From Fusarium oxysporum f. sp. lycopersici 4287 (Eukaryota > Ascomycota > Sordariomycetes > Hypocreales > Nectriaceae), in contig NC_030990.1 of the NCBI RefSeq assembly GCF_000149955.1, forward strand, positions 3,647,482 through 3,711,481: DNA of 64,000 bases, given 5' to 3'. Positions within the stretch are counted from its first letter, which is position 1; every line of letters starts with the position of its first letter. Below, piece after piece: positions 47,901 through 57,950 of the stretch. The notes beneath the pieces are model-generated. The model had not been told where the DNA came from and did not search any database. It saw only the letters and a program-made list of their open reading frames with translations. A program made the position numbers and the translations under genes.

Positions 47901-48224
47901 GTCTGTCTAGAAAGGTATTCGGCATTCCAACCACACTTAACTTGACCCGACCCCTTTTAGGCTCAGAGCCGCACGACCGTTCCCGGAGCCACCAGTAATA
48001 AAGTCCAGTCCAGTCCAGTCCAGCCAGGAACTGGAAGTCGACCAGCCCCGAAAAAAAAAAAAAAAAAAACTCGGTTTTTTCCTTAACGCCCGTTTAGGGC
48101 ATCGACTCGGTCAAGTAAAGTATCCGGCATAAGCTTGTTACGGGGATTCTTGGGGATTCTTCCATCCCGTCTACCTAAAAGTATTAGTTTTCTATCTGTC
48201 TGAACCAAACTTTGTTTGGCTCAA
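44973..48224. other. Long intergenic region upstream of the TPR-DnaJ gene
   Basis: 3.25 kb with no supported gene. A 135-codon minus frame (46133-46540) lacks coding character. Simple repeats occur: TGTCACTGTCACTGTCACTG near 47102, CTTGTCACTCGTCACTTGTC near 47566, GCTGGGCTGGGCTGGGTTGGG near 47528, (AGTCC)4 near 48003 and an A19-20 run at about 48051-48069. The last 500 bp are strongly CT-rich, typical of a fungal promoter and leader. Confidence 0.4.
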
Positions 48225-50459
48225 ATGAAGAACTTCTTTGGTAGCGGCAAGAAGCCAACGTCCTCCTCCACTCCTCCTCCTCCTCTTTCCTCTACAAGGA
48301 AATCCGCCACTTTCGAGGAGCGCGATCGTGAGAACCACGATCCGGCGGAACAACCTCCCGCATACTCGGAGCCTTCTTCTCCAGCGAGAGCCAAGTCGCC
48401 TTCAAAGTCTTCAAAGAGACTATCTCGGCCCGCTTCTTACGCCGCCGAGTCCACAAAATCTTCCTCGCGTTCTTCTAGACTGTCAAGGCAATCTACCGAC
48501 CCGGGCCATTCTCACTCCCATTCTTCCTCTCGTCGGCACAAATACGAGCCCGATACGCATCCGCTCAACCTCCCTCCCGAAGAACGAAAGCGATTATCCG
48601 CTCTCGCCGCTGCAATGAACGGTAACTCCATGGATGTCGACAGCGAGCCTGTTAATGGCGCTCGTTCAACTACTCCTCCCAACCCGAAAGCCCAGACCAA
48701 CTTTTCCGTCCCTATTCCCAACGGCTCCAGTCATGATGACGGCGCCCCTCCGCCACCTCCTCATAAATCCAACCCTGGAAGCCCGACAATTACGCCTGAG
48801 GAAGATGCCGAAGCCTACAAGGCTGCTGGTAACCGATTCTTTAAGGAGAAGAATTACTACAAGGCTATCGAGCAGTACAGCAAAGGTATGCATCGCCACC
48901 TGCCGTCAGGCTCTTCTTATTGCCAGGACTTTTCAGCCTGGCTGAATGCATCTCCAAATGCTGACACCCAATCGCAGCTGTCGACCTGTTCCCCTTCTCC
49001 GCTACTTATCTAGGCAACCGAGCTGCTGCTTATATGTCTAATGGCCAATATGAGCATGCTCTTGAAGACTGCTCCAGGGCTGCCGATTATGATCCTCAGA
49101 ATGCCAAGATTCTTCTACGCTTGGCCCGTATCTATACTGCTATGGGCCGACCAGAGGAAGCCATGACAACCTTCAACCGCATTGACCCCCCACCATCTGC
49201 TAAGGACATGGCCCCTGCGAAGGAGATGTTGCATCATATTCAGTCTGCCCGTGATATTCTTGCACGCGGATCTGGATCTGGCATGTCCATGGTGCTTCAT
49301 GCTCTTGACCTGGCTGAACGCGGCCTGGGTCCTGGTGTCAGCAAGCCCCGCAAGTGGCAGCTCATGCGTGGAGAGGCTTATCTATTAATGGGACGGGAAA
49401 ACTCATTGGGAGAGGCGCAAAACATTGCTATGAACCTCCTCCGAAACAACAGCCAGGACCCTGAGGCTCTTGTTCTCCGAGGACGTGTTCTCTATGGTCA
49501 GGGCGAGAACGATAAGGCTATCCAGTTCTTCCGTATGGCTATCAACTGTGATCCTGATTTCCGTGATGCTGTCAAGTGGCTCAGAATTGTACAAAGACTT
49601 GACCGCATGAAGGAGGAGGGCAATACCGACTTCAAGGCAGGTCGTCTACAACAAGCCATCGAGAAGTATACCAATGCTCTGGAAATTGACCCTTCCAATA
49701 AGAGCATGAACTCGAAGCTGTTGCAGAACCGGGCACAATGCAAGATCAAGCTCAAGCAGTACGACGATGCCATCGCTGACTGTGAGCGGGCCATTAACCT
49801 TGACCCTGGTTACACAAAGGCCCGCAAGACCAAGGCCAATGCTTTGGGTGGTGCCGAGAGGTGGGAAGACGCTGTTAAGGAGTGGAAGGCCATCCAGGAG
49901 CTCGATCCAGAGGACCGTACCATCATGCGAGAAATCCGCAAGGCGGAGCTTGAGCTCAAGAAGGCTCAACGCAAGGACTACTATAAGATCGTTGGCGTTG
50001 AGAAGACCGCTACAGGTGACGAGATCAAGAAGGCTTATCGCAAGATGGCTGTTAAGCTCCACCCTGACAAGAACCCTGGCGACCCTCACGCCGAGGAGAA
50101 GTTCAAGGACTTGCAGGAGGCTTACGAGTGCTTGAGCGACCCTCAGTAAGTAATTTCTAAAACTTACCGGCAAGATAAGTTACTAACACCACTTCAGGAA
50201 GCGTGCTGCTTACGACAACGGCGATGATCTTATGGATCCCAACGACATGTTCGGTGGCGGCGGCATGGGAGGAGGTATGGGCGGCATCGACCCGGAAATC
50301 CTCTTCAGCATGATGGGCCAGCAGGGTGGTTTCGGCGGCGGTGGTTTCCGATCTGCTGGAGGCTTCCCCGGCGGTGGTGGCGGCGGCGCCCACTTTAACT
50401 TTGGTGGTGCTGACCCCAGACAGCGTGGAGGATTCCCCGGCGGTTTCAACTTTTCATGA
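48225..50459 (+). CDS. TPR-DnaJ co-chaperone, DNAJC7-like
   Basis: Hsp70/Hsp90 co-chaperone that couples TPR binding of chaperone C-termini to J-domain stimulation of Hsp70. Exons 48225-48885, 48978-50145 and 50198-50459 (696 aa). The first 190 residues are Ser/Pro-rich and disordered. TPR blocks start at [26 protein letters not shown] and continue as two sets to about residue 540. The J domain ([15 protein letters not shown], then the HPD triad in [10 protein letters not shown]) is near residues 554-620, and a Gly/Phe-rich tail ends [10 protein letters not shown]. The first intron (92 nt) interrupts the first TPR. Directly after the TGA (50457-50459) the same frame stays open to 50828 and encodes an acidic linker and a membrane helix; see the separate entry. 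Confidence 0.9.
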
Positions 50460-50828
50460 CCAGCCGGCGCGGATGATGACGATGACGACCTATGGGATAG
50501 TGAGGATGAGGATGCGGACTTATATGACGAAGAAGACGAGGATGAGGATAGCGAAGAAGAGGAAAACAACGACTATGCAACCACCAGCGATGAGGACTTC
50601 CACCCACAGTCCCCCCGGAACAGTAAGCTCCGAGATGATCTTGAACAGCGCCGAGATGCCCATGGCCGGCTGGTAGATGCCGTACGACGATACGGCAAGT
50701 TCTTCATGGCGGCAGCTGTCTTGCTCCCTTGGCAAGTGGTGATCCTCATTTTGACGCTGGTTGGTTCAGCATATATATGCATGAAGCACATTCCACTCTT
50801 TGGCGGGAAAAAGCCGTTATCGTTGTGA
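50460..50828 (+). other. In-frame coding-like extension behind the TPR-DnaJ stop (acidic linker plus TM helix)
   Basis: 122 codons follow the TGA in the same frame without another stop until TGA at 50826-50828. They encode a strongly acidic tract (ADDDDDDLWDSEDEDADLY and more), a short charged helix (SKLRDDLEQRRDAHGRLVDAV) and one hydrophobic helix of about 22 residues (AAAVLLPWQVVILILTLVGSAY). A basic tail ending KKPLSL follows, the layout of a tail anchor. The stop context is TGA-C, the leakiest class. Alternatively, a 189-nt intron at 50275-50463 (donor G|GTATGG, acceptor ACCAG, CTGAC at about 50409) would excise the Gly/Phe-rich segment and the TGA and join the two parts in frame. No independent ATG-started gene explains the acidic part. 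Calling it translated is inference. Confidence 0.6.
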
Positions 50829-51355
50829 ACGGCTAGCACTTATACTGGGCGCTTTTCACTCATCCTATGCCACACAACATACCATTGGGGCGTTTATTTT
50901 AGGGATAGACATCAATGAATGCAGAGCAATGCTAGAGATTAGCGAGTTGCTTGTTATTTGGGTTTGAAGGCCTGGGATGGACGCGGACCCTTTAGATCGG
51001 TTCCTGGGGTGTTTCACGCATATAATGTCACATCTGGGCATAATAGATGGTTGTCCGCAAAAGTTCTGCTCATGCCACGCATTTATGAAGATCTCAATGC
51101 TAATGATTCTTGTCATTGTGTGAACTTGCTTGTCAATGTTGATATGAACTCCTCATGGCAGCTGTCGACGACAAATATTGAATCACGGCATTTAACGCTG
51201 CTGGCACCAGAAATATTGCATTAAGTTGCGCGGCATTACGCTCGCTTGGGGTATCATAGAATCCGCGGTGCCGTAACCGCAACCGCTTGAAATAAACATG
51301 CTCGTAGCCTGAGCAACATGGTGAATGATCATGGTCATCCAATTTTGCCAACCTC
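50829..51355. other. Convergent 3' region of TPR-DnaJ gene and MED10
   Basis: 527 bp, A/T-rich 3' UTR sequence. Nothing else recognised. Confidence 0.35.
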
Positions 51356-51960
51356 TCAAGCAGCAGACGACGAGGCATGGTTGGTAGCATTGCCATTCTG
51401 TTGCGGCTGCTCACCATTTCTCCTTCCGGGTGGCACGCCTCCAGTGGCCTCGACGACCTGGGCCACATCGTCGCGCAACTCGGGCATGGCCGTGGTGATG
51501 TTCTCCGCCAAGATGTCGCGAAAGGTTCCAAAGGCGTTGAGTTTGCCGCGCATAAGCTGGTTCCCTCGACGCACGAGCTCAACGAATTCTCGGGTGTAAA
51601 TATCTGGGTTACGGCCGTGCTCGACATACTCGACAAGTTCTGGGGGCACTGAAGGCAAGTTGTTTGGGGGAGAGGCGGAGGAGTGAACAGTGCGAAGGGA
51701 GTCGGAGAGGGTTTTGCTGTATATTCTTAGTTGGGGTTTCAAAGGGGAGAGTGAGAAGAGATGTTACATTTCGTTGATGAGAACTTCTCTACTGGATCGG
51801 CCGACAGAGTCGTAAGTTGAGACTTGTACCATTATTTGGTATAGATCTTGGATGATGTCCTTGAGCTGTTCTACGAGGGGGTTAACGCACGTTGACGATT
51901 CGGAATATCATGATACCTACGCTCAAGGGCATTGTGGTCTACGCGATCGACAGGTGCCAT
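51356..51960 (-). CDS. MED10: Mediator subunit 10 (Nut2)
   Basis: Middle-module subunit of Mediator, bridging activators and RNA polymerase II. Exons 51960-51921, 51870-51768 and 51716-51356 (167 aa); introns of 50 and 51 nt. The sequence DHNALEQQLKDIIQDLYQIMVQV is recovered only when the first intron ends at the CGTAG before AACAG. The second join gives NEIKTLSDSLRTVHSSA. VPPELVEYVEHGRNPDIYTREFVELV is the strongest Med10 signature. The C-terminus is Gln/Asn/Gly-rich. Length is typical for filamentous fungi. Confidence 0.93.
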
Positions 51961-53154
51961 GGTGAAGGTGTCGTGAGTACGGATTGGACGAGCCTTGGCG
52001 GGTTAGAGATATGATACTCTGAATGCTATGCGACGCTTTGTCTAAGGTTACCTTCAGCTCCATGAATAGAGTGCAGGGCGGACTAATTACTACTCCGGAT
52101 CCTTGCTGGGGACGGGAAGTGGGGTATGGAAAGGTGGGGTGAGCAGGTGGGGTATCATTCTTATCAGTGACATGAGCCTCTTGCAACGACATCAAGCTAC
52201 CTTACGAGAAACAACTGCCCACTCATTGATCACTATCTCCTCTGTGAAGTGCCAAGGCTTCCACATTTTAGAACGCGAAGGACAAAAAACATTTTAATTC
52301 CATTCACCGCCCAATAGCCTGCAACTTCCCGCGTAAATTTTCAGTCTCAAAGAGTGGCCGATTCTCACCGCCGGCATGCGAGCCAGTTTGCCCAAGATGA
52401 GCTTATTATCAATGAATGTAGCAAAGTATTGGCTTCAGTACTGTTTCTCAGGTTGGAAAGACCTGGCAAATGGACCCTTTCATCTTTTGTAGCTTGAATA
52501 TGGGGCAAGCTGCATATACACGCGGTAGACACTTAGATGTTGGACACGCTGACACTGCAGGATACCATCATTCTAATGCCACTTGTTCATTTCATGACTG
52601 TGGACAAGTCGATTGGACAAACGTCTCAGTGAAATGTTTGCTTTGTGGAGGTCACAACACCCCTACCATGCATGAATGTGACAATCGGGAATATGGTAAA
52701 GTGCCTGCAGCTTGCCGTCGGGGAGAGCACCGTCTGATCTGAGCAATGAATTCCATTTCCATGAGTCGTTCTATTGGTAGATCTTAATTAGTTACAGTAT
52801 TTCTAGTGAAGACAAGCCAAGGCTCCGTCGACTTCGCGTTTCTTGTAAGACAAGCTCCATCAGATATCACTTTGTGGACATGTTAGCTGCGGACTCTAAA
52901 ATAGACATGAGGATGCAGGGTCTTTGTTCATTCAACGACATGGCTGAACCATGTCATGGAAGCCGGCAGCATGCTGTTTAAAGTGAATGGATGACTGATA
53001 TCAGAGTCCCAAAGAACATTTCTGCTTTAGTGTATTGAGTCCCGGGTATAAGTTGAATGGTATGCCCCTGAGTCTCCTGGTCACTAGATATCATCTTGCT
53101 GCTGAGCAATAGCCAATCACTAATAATATTGTCTGGAACAACGCTATATCTTCA
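51961..53154. other. Intergenic region upstream of MED10
   Basis: 1.2 kb. Short frames at 52103-52297 and 52470-52742 have no recognisable product. The region may contain the missing first exon of the next gene. Confidence 0.35.
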
Positions 53155-54227
53155 TTGGTCATCTTACCTATCGATCGTTCATCGCAGCCCCTATCTGTCT
53201 CTTGGACGCCGTCATGGCCACTGCGTCGGATCAAATTCTGGACTCGAAAACTGTTTCCACATAGCTATCGGGAAGGAGTTAAATGTATTGGCTTCGCAAG
53301 GCCACAAGGTCACCCCTGTAACATGGTCATCGGTGTCGCCAAAGTGAGGGAGCATGAGCACCTCATGATGCGGTTGAACAGTGTTCCCTTGGAGCAGCGG
53401 GCTGACCATCCACGCCTAGAAGAGGCTGTGAGACTCCTTCTGTGCCATCACCACAAGCACACTGATTTCGATAAGGAGCTAGAGGATGCTTCGCAGAAGT
53501 TTCAAGATGCAGCGGAGGCGGCGAAGGAAGCAGAGGCGGCCCGAGTCAAGGTATGTAACTGTCCTGTTCACGTTATCGTGCTTGACTCCCAACATCAACC
53601 AGCGGGAAAAACCCACTCCCCAGAAGCGGCCCGGCATTCTTCGGATGACAACCGTCCAGTTCATCACTCCATTTCCGCTTCCTGTGACTCGTCGAGGAGC
53701 CGAGTTGGCCGAAGGATCTGCCGCGAACTCGGGGAGATCTGGGCGCCGGCTTCAAGCCAGAGACATCCCTTCTGAGTCTGAGTCTGACTCGGACTCGGAG
53801 AGCGATGGTAGTGAAGATGATGATGTTCATCCCCTGAAGGCTTGGAAACGTTACGACTCCAAGTGGAAGGCAATAGAGAAATCTGGGTTGGAAGAAGGGC
53901 TTGTAAGTAACAGACTATGCTCTTGTCTCTATAGCACGACTAACGATACCTTCATCATAGCCTGTGGTAGACCAAGTGCCGTGGCCCGTGGCTTCAGGCA
54001 AGCACCAAGATGTCAACAAGGAAGCGGTCGCTACGTTCTTCAATAATGTTGCAGATGAGCATGACAAGACCGATTGTAGGGCGATATCCTCGCATGAACG
54101 CATGCGCTGGTACTCTAGAAATGTCAAGGACACCTTTGGCCGAGACGTCTATGAAGTAATCTTGAAGAAGGAGTTGAAAATGATTTCTTCAGCTGCAAAG
54201 GAGTTCAGGAAGCTATACTCGCAGTAG
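53155..54227 (+). CDS. Lineage-specific hypothetical protein, 5' end unresolved
   Basis: Three joined exons are well supported: an open stretch ending at 53550, 53603-53902 and 53961-54227, all phase 0 (GTATGT and GTAAGT donors). The first begins with a Cys-containing segment (KCIGFARPQGHPCNMVIG) like that seen at the N-terminus of a family of fungal hypothetical proteins. The middle has a Lys/Ala-rich coiled-coil-like stretch and a Ser/Asp/Glu acidic run (SESESDSDSESDGSEDDD). The last exon reads WPVASGKHQDVN...RMRWYSRNVKDTFGRDVYE, comparable to the RW-containing C-terminus of that family. No in-frame ATG precedes the Cys segment back to 53155. An ATG at 53214 is in another frame and hits a stop, so either an upstream exon was missed or the gene has lost its start. 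The coordinate 53155 is simply a convenient left edge. Confidence 0.5.
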
Positions 54228-54556
54228 TGTGAGTGTGGCTTGGTACTCTGTGGCAGTTGAGTATTAATGGGTTCTGGCTTATGTTTCTTTTCTTTGGACG
54301 GGTATTGCATAAAAATACAATACACGCTACTTAGGGCGGGCGGTCTAAGTCTGCTCAGTGGGAGTCTGCGTTTCCTTTCCGGCTGCTGAAGCGGGTTCCC
54401 GTTCCATCGTACTATTCCTACATCTACATCCGTGGCCGACCAAGATGAGCAGTCTTTAGAACTTCTCAAATATGCCATAATTTCTCACCTTTTATATTCC
54501 ATTTCTTGTCATTTTTTGTATGCCTGGCAGCCTAGTTCCTCGACCATACTTTGAAG
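54228..54556. other. Short intergenic region before the interrupted gene
   Basis: 329 bp; probable 3' UTR followed by the T/C-rich promoter of the next gene. Nothing else seen. Confidence 0.35.
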
Positions 54557-56940
54557 ATGTCGGGCCAGAACAATTCCGAGAGTGATCCAACACTCGGCGA
54601 TGCACTCGCGCAGGATGAGATAATTATAGATGCTGTTCCCGCCGAAAAGAAAGAAGAGAGAAAGGAAATACCTACGCTGGACCAAATTGCACCAAGATGC
54701 GTCATGAGTACTGGGCTCACAGCTCAGAACCCCCGCTTGACGGCCCAAGAGTCATTCTGCGAGCTACTCCGTTGGTGGTAAGTCACAGTGATATCTAAGC
54801 CTGATCACTGAAGCTGACATGACTTCGTATAGGAAAGACAGAATCATCGAGTCTTCTGGCTTGCAGCTGACCGACTTTAACGTCGCCATGGAAAAGCGTG
54901 GAAACCCTCCCGATGCAAAGATCCCCGTGGAGTTCGCTTTCACTGCGCAAGATGGATCTGGAAAACCGCTTGGCTATATTCACTTCATGAACAGCAGAGA
55001 TGGCAAGGGCGGCACCGTTACAGTCGCTGTACGAGACGTGACTCTGCAGCCGAAGATGGTACTCCCAGACGTCGAGCCCCCCAAGGAACCCCGAGATGTT
55101 CGATTCACCCACCGTCCAGAGCTCGGCTTGGGAAGAGCCGTTCTCAACTTTTTAGGTGCCGGTACAAACCATGGTGTCACCTGCAGAACGGGTAGTTACA
55201 AATACAAGTTCAACTTTGACCCAGATGGCGAGCTCAAGGCCTTTCTGACAGCCATGAACCAAGACAAAATCAACGAGTTTCGACGATCTACAGTCCCACA
55301 GGGCAGCCGATATGTCCCGTTTCAGCCGCATCCGAAAACTGACACCATCTTCACCATCGGCGCTGACAGCAACGCACTGGGGAGAGGCGGGCGAGGCAGA
55401 TACATATACCGTTCGAAGGTCACCCCCAAAGAGTTCAACACGTGGTGCGAACCCGCCTTGTTTCTACAGGAAATCAAGGATGATGATATCGTCAAGACTG
55501 AGATGGGTGATCTGATCCTCGATTCAAAGTTTCGTGGCGAAATCTACCTCAAAGGCTTTCTCCTGAGTGACACAACCCGCAGGGGTTATGCCAGCTTGTC
55601 GGAGAGGCCGCTCAGATTCGGTTACAACATCCTCTACGGAACTCCAGATGAGAAGATGAAGCACATGAGTTCGCTTGGGGAAGAGTGTCAAGCTATCATG
55701 TCCATCTAGGATCTGGCGTTGAAGCAGAGACCTCATCTCGTGGGACACCTCAGCAGCTTGCTCGACGACTGGGGCTGGGGAGATGTTGAGCTGGCGGCAC
55801 AATTCATCAAGAGAGACACCATCTTTCTTCTCGGAGATTATCTATTTCTTGATCGCTCAAAGTGGTACTATCCCACCAGCTCAAGGCCGGTGTGTCCTGG
55901 ATTGCTAAGACTTTCGGCTTGGTATGTGCTTGCTAACAATCCTTGAATAGAAACCCGAATACGAAATCAATCTCCCGAACTTCGGTCGACAGGCAGTAGA
56001 ATTGCGAGACTCGTACTGGTCTATCTTGAAGCCCTACAACACGTTCTATAGAAAGTTGTACAATCATATTCCTCGATTGCTTAAAGAAGAGCCGGTTTCT
56101 ATACCTGATACTCAATTCGCCGTATTTGTCGACAAGGCTCTTCAGTCCTGTCTATTTGCATGCAAACATACAGAAACTCTCCGCGTCATGTTTTTCGACG
56201 CACTACGGTTTCCTCATTGGACTATTTTAGTTGACGATGATGTCGTCAGAGTACCCAACAAGTGGCTCGATCGCAGAAATTTGGGGCTGAGCTTTGACAT
56301 TCTGAGAGATGCGTCACTGGCGGATTTGATAGTGGCAATTCCGAGCATCCTGTTTCATTTCGTCCTCAAGCAGGTCGTCATTGGCAAAGAGTCATTTGAC
56401 CGACAAAAAGCCATTGCGAGACGGAGGTTGCTGGACTATACACGAGAAGAGCTTCACTCTAAGGTGCTGAATCTGAACTTTGAGCCTGGTTCAGGGGCAA
56501 ACTTAGCAAATGTCTCTTGGGAGGCTACGTTTTCCCCACGGAGTGGTTCAAACTATCATGTCCAGCTGCACCAGACAGAAACATGTTCGGATCACCGGAA
56601 CGCTGTTCTCGTTCGAGACAGTTAGTCAACCCCTTTCCCCTTCACTGGGAAAGCAAAAGCTAACAGATAGATAGTCCTCCCCACAAGTCCAACCTGCATC
56701 AAGGATACATGCCACATCTCGGAGGTGTATATCACAAAGGAGTTCCGACGATACTGCATCAAAGATTGCCTTTTGGGGCAGGAATATTTCGGTATCGTCT
56801 ATAACCCCGATGAGCCTCTATCCATTCCCCTCGTCACAAGTACTTTCACGGTACCGCTGGACGTGAGCACCGCCGATGATCATGATGTTGAAATGGCATT
56901 GGAGGGACTCGAAGATCTACAAAGCCAACCATCTTTTTGA
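54557..56940 (+). pseudogene. Four-exon conserved fungal protein interrupted by one TAG
   Basis: Exons 54557-54777, 54833-55889, 55951-56620 and 56675-56940 join in phase to 738 codons including the stop. All splice sites are good: GTAAGT, GTGTGT and GTTAGT donors, and a GCTAAC branch before 55950. One in-frame TAG at 55707-55709 sits between QAIMSI and DLALKQRPHLV; related proteins, as I remember them, have Trp there (TGG). Downstream sequence stays protein-like through all remaining exons (KWYYPTSS, FEPGSGANLANVSWEATF, ITKEFRRYCIKDC). The N-terminal part (TAQESFCELLRWWKDRII, then GRAVLNFLGAG and LYLKGF-like IYLKGFLLSD) resembles a fungal family with HSP90-like (GHKL) ATPase architecture. 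The expected Asp/Asn of the ATP-binding helix is not obvious, so the assignment is weak. If the stop is real, a 373-residue truncated product would be made. Confidence 0.65.
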
Positions 56941-57950
56941 ACGCCACCAGTCGCTCACTTCTACCTACACTAGAGATTTCTTCGTGACTGAGGGTATGCA
57001 CAAAAGATCTTCGGGTTTATATATAATCCAAGCTAGAAGAAGCAAGAAACTTGGGACGTACTCTAAACGAAAAAGAAGAAAGAAGAAAAAAAGACTCAGT
57101 TAAGTTCAGTATTATGTAGGGGGAGTCTGGACTAATTCTTTCTAGCACCTTGGTTTAAGGTTAGAGCTTCTCTTGCTCTTTGGGGCGAGGGTATTTGGAC
57201 TTCAGACATGGACAGGCGTGGACAAAGCTTTGGTGAGATTAGGGAGGTTGGGCGATGGCCACGGTACAGACAAAAGGGGTATTTCTAGAAGATCTTCGTT
57301 GGATCTTGGCAAGAAAGATTAAGGTTGGAGGTTCATTTGTTCTCACATGCGTTCGGAGCATCTTCGAAATGACCATTAATAGAACATAAAGGCGTCAAGC
57401 CTCAACGCCTTTCCAGCCTTTCAATTTATAGTACGAGTTATCAAACTAAGGTTTCCGGGTGAACCTAATCGTCCTTAAGTCTAAGCTTATACTTTAAGCC
57501 ATTGTCGTATTCAGTAGTGATCGCCATGAATAGTCATGGCCAGGTATCACAAGGAAGCATTAGAGAAGGCATAGATAGTCCAACGACACGTCTCCAGATT
57601 AACTACATATCCTATCCTATCCTATCCTATCCTATCCTATCTCGTGCCCTCCCATATATCATCATATAAGCCAAGAGATCAATATATACATGAGAAGCGA
57701 AGATAAGGAATAACAAGCCACCCTCTTCCGCGACATTAAATACACCAAAATAAGCATCCTCCCAATTCTACCTCGCCATGTCCTGCAAAGGAGTGTACGT
57801 ATGCGATTCCAATGGCTCGCGATGAATTAAATAGTCTGTGCTCTGCTGCCAGGGACAAGCGATTTTTACGAGAAGTAAAGGGGTAAAAAAGAATAAAACA
57901 AGAACCAATCCGGCGGCGCTATTGGGTTTGAGTTAAATGACTCATGCTTT
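56941..57950. other. Convergent intergenic region with a CCTAT microsatellite
   Basis: 1.0 kb of 3' UTR-like sequence. It includes a purine-rich tract at 57065-57095 (GAAAAAGAAGAAAGAAG) and about six tandem copies of CCTAT at 57610-57640. No gene. Confidence 0.4.
57610..57640. repeat. CCTAT pentanucleotide microsatellite
   Basis: Six consecutive CCTAT units, flanked by ACATAT and CTCG. Likely length-polymorphic between isolates. Confidence 0.85.

Noticed and set aside
55922..55950. 29-nt intron (GTATGT to AATAG) in the interrupted gene
   Set aside because: Too short and out of phase; the 61-nt intron from 55890 uses the same acceptor and keeps the frame.
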